Shown piece by piece: positions 56,740 through 64,000 of a stretch of DNA of 64,000 nucleotides. A model generated the notes under the pieces. The model was given only the letters and a program-made list of their open reading frames with translations. It searched no databases and was not told where the DNA came from. The translations under genes were made by a program, and so were the position numbers. This DNA is from Triplophysa rosa. Taxonomy: Eukaryota; Chordata; Actinopteri; Cypriniformes; Nemacheilidae. The stretch covers positions 16,213,154 to 16,277,153 of the forward strand of contig NC_079902.1 of the NCBI RefSeq assembly GCF_024868665.1, written 5' to 3'. Positions within the stretch are counted from its first letter, which is position 1. Every line of letters starts with the position of its first letter.

Positions 56740-56952
56740 TGGCTGCGCAGTGTCAAGATTGGCTGCACTGAGGGCCTGCAGCTGCAGCTCGTTACTCTGG
56801 ATAGATAGAGAAGTTGTGTGTTTGTTTGTTCACGGCATTTCAGTGATGGTTGTTATATAAACTGTGGATATAACGCTGGATTTGTAGATCGCTTGAAACT
56901 GATAGATGGCGTGGTCCCAGTGCTAAACGATACCGGACATGAACCCCACGCG
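56740..56952 (+). pseudogene. THAP-like zinc finger fragment with in-frame stop
   Basis: After a TAG at 56806-56808 the same frame continues with VFVCSRHFSDGCY, then AGFVDRLKLIDGVVPVL, and reaches a good donor (GCG|gtaagt at 56953). The C-x2-H pair with following Phe, and the Val-Pro near the end, fit the second half of a THAP DNA-binding domain. The expected N-terminal C-x(2-4)-C pair is not seen in the upstream frame. A short direct repeat (caagattggctgc, twice within 56733-56770) has disrupted that part. THAP domains occur in host genes and in P- and hAT-like transposases. It lies just left of a hAT element but outside its duplication. Confidence 0.4.
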
Positions 56953-57141
56953 GTAAGTCAAACTAAGTCATATGTCTGTGTTTTGTTGGCAATCGGCGTG
57001 TACGTACATGCTTGTAAAAAAACACCAGCAGCAGCTCGTTTTTTTCTGGAAATAATCGTTCAGCTGTATCTCTCTTTTATAAATTTGATCAAACTAAATA
57101 CTGTTCGAAGATACGACATAATTATGCTACTGTATAGATAC

Positions 57142-58496
57142 TAGAGCCCGACCGATTTATCGGTTTGCTGATTTTATCAGCCGATATGAGCCTGTCGCAG
57201 ATATATCGGCATCGGCGTATATATTCCGCAGATATGCCACCGACGTAAACATTTTTCACCAAACACGTATATAATGCTTGTAATGATAAAATGCTTGTAA
57301 ATGGTGTAATTACTTAGTTTGTCCAGCAGAGTGCACTTCATTGTTTGCTAATGGGGACCCAGGTCACTATAGTGACACCAGCTGATCTCCGCATACACGG
57401 AAACACAGGATAAAATTTACCAGCTGAAGTCCTAAAGTTTGGTTTAATCACAAAATAATGAACAATGCACAGTTATTTCAGCATTCCACACACACACACA
57501 TACAGCGTTCAACAGTCTCGGCTGTCATAGCCGAAATGAAAACCGTTGCTTTCTGTATGTTTTCCTGCCATCTCCAGTCACGTTCATATGTAAATTGTGT
57601 GCACTTATTTTGTCCATTCGATCGAAAGATTAGAAGAAACCCATACATTTACATGCCCATAAACCCTCCCCTCGAAGAAATCAGGACATAAGTGGTCAAA
57701 AGTGGATGAAAGAGACCGATTAAAGAACCAGGTGTAAACGGGTATGTGTCTCCCTCGTCCACTTGTGATGTGATCCACCAAAACACATTGTCTTAAAGTA
57801 AAATTAATAAACAATGACCCCGTAAGTTTCCCTTTCAATGTAAGTCCATTATAACATTAACCCTGTCCTTTAAAACTGCTATATGTCACTCATGCTTATC
57901 ACTTCCGTCTCATCAGTATAGTTTGTCAGTACAGTCAGTAATGTAGCAGTATCTTTCTGCAGTCCAATAGACGGCAGTGCGCTCGTGGCGTAAGTCTGTT
58001 GAATGGTGATTCAACACTAAGTTGTTACCTAGTTGGTAAGACGGAATGCTATAAAGTAAATGAACAGTGCTTTTGTCTTTTTCTCTCACAATGAGCTTAT
58101 CAAATTCGTTTGCTACATTACTAGAGTGAGTCCTATGATTTCTGCCGAATTTGTCACATTTGTGATAAATCAATAAAAAAAAGACTCATTTTGGACCATA
58201 AAGTGTATTGTTAAATTGTTAAATAACCTGCCTCCATTACATATCTTTGTCATGTCATTATAAGTGTTTGATCACATAATTTGAGTGATTAATGCAAAAA
58301 AATGTGTTTATGTATATTCGGTTTATGTAGCCTATATACTGTGTTCTACAGCACTTCCAGTTTGTGTGTCCAAACTTTTGACTGGTACTGTACTATAATA
58401 TACACAAAGAATTTCGGCCGATATATCGATATCAGACTGTTTTTACTCCCTAATATCATTATCGGCCCCCAAAAAACCCATATCGGTCGGGCTCTA
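57142..58496. mobile_element. Non-autonomous hAT element with 8 bp TSD
   Basis: The ends are TAGAGCCCGACCGAT and its inverted match ATCGGTCGGGCTCTA. Flanking octamers are atagatac (57134-57141) and ataggtac (58497-58504), one mismatch. Subterminal repeats of atatatcgg, cgatatatcgat and atcggc occur at both ends and could be transposase binding sites. Near the right end gtccaaacttttgactggta is typical of fish hAT elements. No transposase frame is open across the 1355 bp. Confidence 0.82.
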
Positions 58497-59689
58497 ATAG
58501 GTACTCAAGATTAATATGAGATTGGCAGAAACTGCATGTGTTACCTGATCTTTAAGCCGTCAGAAACTCACACGTTTTCATTAGCATGTCTTTTTTAGAG
58601 TGTGCGACTTGTGGTTTAATGTTCTGTTAAACACAGCCACCCACAGCTTTTCAAAGCCTGTCTGCATTTCTCTAAAACGCTAGATACTCGCATAGCTCTC
58701 ACCACACGTGTTGCATTAGCTCCTAAAAAGCCTTCCCTTTTATTTGCATCTTATAACCTGTGAAACCTTTTGCTCTCTGTTTTTGTCAGTCTGAACTGCA
58801 AGCACAGATTATGGCGCGCTACTGCCTTAAGCGGTTCCTAGGAAGAGCAAGGAATTGTCATTACCTAATACCAGTCACATGACAGACACTCATTGTTTAC
58901 AAGGCAGACTGGAATATGGATACAGGAGTTGCCCCTGTGATGTAGTTATGGGAGGTAACCCCTAGGCCTCATGTGGCGTATAGCAAGCACTCGTTTTGCG
59001 CATACAAATAAACACCTGTGTGGCTAAAGCAGTACATAGTACACTCTTCATACTCTGGCCTGTGTTTAACACAAAGACTCAACTAGTGTCAGCAGTAAAT
59101 ATTTTATTGCATGCTGCAAATGGGTAAATGTCATTTATGTCCTTTTGAGTCTGTATGTGGAAAAACTGCCCGAATTCCTTTTAAATAAAAATACCAGGCT
59201 GCTGACAAACTTGACTCTCTGTGGATAGTAAGCACAAGGTGGTTTAAAACAGACAAGAGCCCTTTCCTATCAAAAGAGGAACTTGCAACTGCTTTGAAAA
59301 GAGTAATGAAGTCTGGAAAGCACAGTGTTTGCCACGGATTGTTTCATAAGATTGTCATGCTTTCAAAATTTTTATCTTTTACTATTTTGGGTGGTTTTGG
59401 TTGTTTTTGTACCACTCTGTCATGAGACACTTGGCTATGTGATGTTTTTGTGACTAATAATTTGTGTGCACAAGCAAAAGCATACAAGCAGTGTGGTTTA
59501 CATGGGAAGTGGGTTGACATATCATTCATCTGCTAACATGTGATGTGTAGATCCTCTCTGTTAAGATTCGACCATTATAATAAGCAAAGTGATATTGAGT
59601 TTTATCATACTGACTTGATCAAATCATGTATAGAAAAACTGGCCGTAAATGAAAAGGGGCAACCAAAATGCAACACATGGACTTGTTTA

Positions 59690-59938
59690 TATGAAGAGTT
59701 TGGTTCCAAAATGAGAACTCCATTTTTTTTTATTTAAAAAAACATGTTTTTATTGTTATCGTGTTATTATTGTGTTTTATTATGTTAGTTAGCTGAATTT
59801 ATTGAGTTATTATGACTTAAATCAAAACAAACCAACTGCAGTTTGATTGATATTAATTGGAATGCACAATAAAAAAAACATGATTATTGAAAATCTTTAA
59901 AAACTGAGTTATCTCAGTTTGGAACCAAAATCTTCATA
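59690..59938. repeat. Foldback repeat
   Basis: The left arm gaagagtttggttccaaaat and the right arm tttggaaccaaaatcttcat are inverted copies about 200 bp apart, continuing inward as gagaactc and gagttatctc. The spacer is AT-rich with poly-T and poly-A runs. Family unknown. Confidence 0.55.
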
Positions 59939-62900
59939 TGTCTATGGTCAGTGTGGATCTGAAAACCGATTTCAACTAACCTGGACAGAGCTTCAACATC
60001 TTGACCTGTTCCCTATTTCATGATTATTTGATTATTGATATATATATATTTTTATGATAAGTTATCAAGGTTAGGTTGAGACCTAATATAATGCATGATA
60101 ATGTATGCCTTAAAATGCAAATGGACATCCCCATATTCAGGCCAGAGCTTCCTGACCAACAGAAAGAACCATTAAGTGGGCAGCTTGAGATTAGTAAACT
60201 GGAAAATCACCCACCAGATCTTAAGACAAAAACAAAACGGGTGTAGCAGGTGGGTGGGAGTCGTCAACTTCTTCAACAAAGGAGCATCCCCAAGAAGAGA
60301 CTGCAGGCCACTCTCCATATTATACTCAGACCATGTGTTACGCTTGGCTAAACCGACTGACCATTTGTTTCCGCTGTCATTCCAAAATCATGCAGTTACG
60401 TATGACAAAACTTTTAGTACATTATCTCTATCTGCTTGAATGGGTCAAAAACAAAAGGAATAGGTTTTACTTTTTACTTCTTTTACTATTTATGTGACAA
60501 TTTTTTTATTTTAGTTATTCGTTCTGTTTAGCAGACTCGAAAACTGTTTTCATTTTGTCTTTATCTACGACAGAGTATCGTCCTCCAGTATACTGTATCT
60601 CACTATACCTGAGAATTGAGGTTTGCCAGTCTGAGCTTGTTTCAGGAATCAGACCGTTTCGACACTCAAAATGTGTGTTGCTCAATGGAAATGGGGAGAG
60701 CAGTATGAAAACATGATGCAAATCTGTCTGGGCAGCCAACAACATATAGACAAAGGCATGATTGCCTGAACTATTTCAGTAAAACACAGTAGCTTTCAGA
60801 TTTTTTTTAAAGATACCCAACGGCAACATGATTGTCATCTTGTATGATGACCTCATTTCACTTTTAACTTCTAAATATCTCAAGTATTTTTGCATACAGA
60901 GGTCACGAGCACCAAGAGATGTTTGAATTAAACATTTTAGAAAAGAACAGCTTAGGCTAACACCTACATTGGTGCAAATTGGTTTTGTCCTGGTCTGGCT
61001 AATGGCCCAATAGTCATGTTGTTCACAAGCAAAAATGTTGGTCGACCAGTCTGGTTTTTCTAACGAAGCTTGATGACCACAGCAGGGTTGTTGCCTTAAA
61101 GATGGTTAAGCTAGTTAAGAAGTTTGATACTTGGGACCAACATCCATCAGAATTGCTTCCAAACTCAATAGATGTCGTCAACACATCCAACATTGCCACC
61201 AATCCAGCAGGTTCCTTAATCTAGCATGTCAACATGGTTTTCAAGCCATAGTCTGCAATATGAGCCTAAACAACTCTCAAAGCACCAATGCTAGTAAGTC
61301 AGGCACACAATGCTATGACAGAAATAGACAAATATTCTTTCTCAGACTAAGCCCAGCCCTCTTCTGTTCTCCATGCTAGACCAGCTAGAGCAGTTTAAGC
61401 CACCCCTCCTGCTCCGCGAGACCTAATGATCCAATTACAGACATGGACTTGTTGATGTCGTTTTATGCGAGAAGCCAACCTGACACTACCGGCCACTCTG
61501 CCAACATTGACAGAAACTCAGCCCTGAAGAGAAGCCCCAAACAAAGCAATTCTAAGCAGAGGGGCCTATGCCTGACTACTAGCCAATTCCAGGTGCTCCG
61601 GCTCATTTACAATACAAATCAGAGACGGCTGGGTGGGAGGGGGGTGGCACAATGGTTTGAGTGGAGTTCGTATATTCTGCCTAACAGGGGGTCTGACAAG
61701 ATAACAAGGCCATTAAAGCAAAGGCAAAATCTGATATTGTCCTGAACACCTGGGGTCATATGACCTTGGGTGGGGAACATTCCCGAGAATCCCAAGCTTT
61801 CTGAGCTCCACCAAACTGTTTTGACATCTGAATTTAACTAAAGGGGCATTTTATAGAAAATGTAGCCTAAAGCATTAACTTTACGTTTAGTAACATTTGA
61901 ACAGTATTAACACATAAAAGCCTAAATTAATTTATATTACACAAAAATTGCTAAATACTACATATATTACCAAAAAAATGCATTGAAGAGTGGTAATACT
62001 CTGAATAGATTTATTTAACTTTCCTAACATCCTTATTAACCACAAACCTTACGAAACCCTCTTCACCCATCCTATCAAAAACTAGAATATTCTGTTTGTT
62101 TTTTTAAGGTCAAGAACCAGTTGCCTGCTGACTATTTCAACGCATGCCAGGGAGATGACACAAGTTACTATAGAAAGCACAATGTCAGGCTTAATTACAC
62201 GTGGTGAAATTGTTCAGACGTTCCAATCAGAGAGCATTGTATTTTTTTAAATAAAGAGAGATTGTAGACTTCTAGATAGTGTTCAGGGATCTTTACGAGA
62301 TTTGTTTGTCATCTGAGTCTCACTGACATTCTGTGGGGTGTTAGCACAACAGGATGAGCAACATTCAGACCAAGTTCCACAGTAACGATGAGGCTTGGCC
62401 CGATAAGCCAGTGTAAAAATCTAACTGAAATCTACACAAGCCCACGTAACGGAATCGATGACACACTACAGCAAAAACTATGACTTACACGAACAAAGGG
62501 CACAACGGAGTGCTTAAATGATATAATGCACGGTGCATATTTGGCAAATATGTGGGTATAGGGCCAAAACTGACAAAGATGTGATGAGCAAATAAGTATA
62601 TTTTAACACTGCAAACATTGTATGGGCTTGGTCAATAGGCTTGCAAAACATGATTGCCTACCTCACTCTCAGTACCCATATAAGGCAATGATTCTTTACA
62701 AAACATGTGACTTTAATACTCTATAACACCACACACTATATAATAAACATTATTCATGATATGTGTACAACTGTAAAGGGTCTTTCACGTAAAATTACAT
62801 TACATACTCCATAATCTGTTTTTCACACATCAACAGTGATTTAAATTCACATTGCGTGAAAATAAATTAAGTAAAACTAGATTAAATGCAAAAAATGATT

Positions 62901-63424
62901 TGTACGATTCAATTAGTCCGAATTTCTTTACTCAAACTTTGACCTGAAAATCAGCTAATGCACTTTCATAAACACAAAATAAGCATGTATGTTACATAGT
63001 CATCAGTATTTTTTATAAATAACGAATCTTGCTTCCAGAAGAACACTTTGCGTCACAAATCAGCGAAAGATCCAAACCTGCATGCTATTACATAATAAAA
63101 TCGCCACTAACCTCAAAAGTATGGGGTTTCCTGTCAAGCTCCATGGTCGTGATGGAAAATATGTCACGATATCAGAAAAAAATTGAGATAAAAATTATCT
63201 TAAAAAGAGAACGATTACGTTGACGGGAGAAAAAAAATCCAAGGGTGTGTCTACAGCAAACAAAATGGCATGTTCAAGGTGCTGAACACTGACCTGCCCT
63301 ATGCCTCTCCCACTCACTTCAATAGTAGATAGAGCGAAAAGGAGAACACGGTTTGGGAGGGCAATGGCTGAGGGTTGAAATCTTTAAAAAAGAGAAGTAC
63401 TGAAACGCAAAGCTCTCTCTCTCA

Positions 63425-63540
63425 CTGTGAGTCACGTCCCCCGAGCAACCACTGACAGATGAGCTCTAAAATAGAACTTCAGCATGGACCAATCGGCAGC
63501 AAGGGCGGGCCAAATATGCAAATGCCTTCAGGTGAGCTTA
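63425..63540 (-). promoter_or_regulatory. Possible promoter with octamer, GC box and CCAAT
   Basis: Within 35 bp lie an octamer (atgcaaat, 63516-63523; ATTTGCAT on -), a GC box (gggcggg, 63503-63509) and a CCAAT box (63489-63493). On the - strand a TATTTTA follows at about 63470, then a CT-rich stretch. Such a cluster facing left could be a distal promoter for elf4 with a noncoding first exon, the donor candidate being GGCAG|gtcagt near 63290. It could equally serve an unseen gene to the right or be chance. Confidence 0.25.
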
Positions 63541-64000
63541 GGCTCCAGTTTCGATTGGATGGAGAGAGCGGTGGGGGAGGGGGAGACCTGGACAAAGTAA
63601 CAATCGGGCTACACCTTGAGCTATGTGAGAGGAGTAACACAAGACTGGGTGAGAGTGTAAGGGTTTTCATTGGAAATGAATGTAGACGTGGCAAGAATTA
63701 AGTTGAAATGTGGAATAAATGCTGAGAGATATTTTACGAAAAGGTAAAAAAATAAATAATTGAACTGATAATAAACATTTGAGACGATGAATTGGGAGTG
63801 GCCCTCCAGGCTATAAAACGCCCCATAACGCAGGCTTTATGTTTGATATGAGGGATGAAAGAGGCCATACATTTTAAAAATGGGAGGGCCGCCGCACCTG
63901 ACTGCACTCCTGAAAAGAACAATGAGAAGAAACCCCAATTCACATGAGCCCTCACCCACAGTTTTATTTACGGTCACCTCTACCAAAGAGAAAATGCAGA

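Larger units (their letters stand above)
42419..64000. other. Region 5' of elf4 coding sequence; repeats, no confirmed gene
   Basis: In 21.6 kb I could not support another protein-coding gene. Recognised pieces are a SINE, an AT microsatellite, four TTAA-type elements, a tract with 'gtttacac' ends, an L2-like tail, a THAP-like fragment, a hAT element, a foldback and a possible promoter near 63.5 kb. Long runs such as 50220-55140 and 60000-63400 show only unremarkable AT-rich sequence. Untranslated elf4 exons could be hidden here. Confidence 0.55.

Noticed and set aside
63459..63701. 80-codon + strand frame with a Gly-rich run
   Set aside because: It overlaps a purine-rich tract and the possible promoter, lacks splice or family support, and an antisense frame is equally open.

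Overview
This is a vertebrate, and very probably a cyprinid-like teleost, genomic window. It has long AT-rich introns, GT-AG exons and many fish-type interspersed repeats: tRNA-derived SINEs, foldback MITEs flanked by TTAA, hAT elements, a DIRS-type retroelement and an L2-type LINE tail. No bacterial or viral genome organisation is present. Species was inferred from repeat types and protein resemblance only; no search was run.

Two protein-coding genes are well supported. On the + strand, exons 3 to 7 of tenomodulin (tnmd) lie at 4778-4918, 12373-12480, 17300-17459, 18026-18129 and 23702-23911. They cover the BRICHOS region and the Cys-rich C-terminal domain. The cytoplasmic and transmembrane exons were not found and probably lie left of the window. 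On the - strand, a complete eight-exon coding sequence of an ELF1/2/4-subfamily ETS factor, most like ELF4, runs from 42385 down to 32212 and encodes 634 residues. The two genes are tail to tail, about 8.3 kb apart.

The introns and flanks are repeat-rich. tnmd intron 3 holds an inverted (- strand), decayed 4.9 kb DIRS-like tyrosine-recombinase retrotransposon (about 5551-10493). It keeps its inverted terminal repeats and an internal complementary region, and has an L2-like LINE 3' tail inserted in it. Intron 4 holds a hAT element with a perfect 8 bp duplication, intron 5 a SINE, and intron 6 a 1.23 kb solo LTR bounded by AGTAG. The gap between the genes has nested palindromes and two unassigned reading frames. 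elf4 introns hold a SINE, a common teleost repeat and TTAA-type elements. The 21.6 kb right of elf4 exon 1 has no recognised gene, only repeats, a broken THAP-like domain, a second hAT element, and a possible promoter near 63.5 kb.

The two genes do not obviously act together. tnmd encodes a type II membrane glycoprotein of tendon and ligament; elf4 encodes a nuclear transcription factor. I did not find a convincing new biological system. The most useful leads are the matched loss of two cysteines in the tnmd C-domain, the preserved DIRS complementary region, the long-R solo LTR, the TTAA foldback family and an unidentified exon-like frame at 29484-29650.
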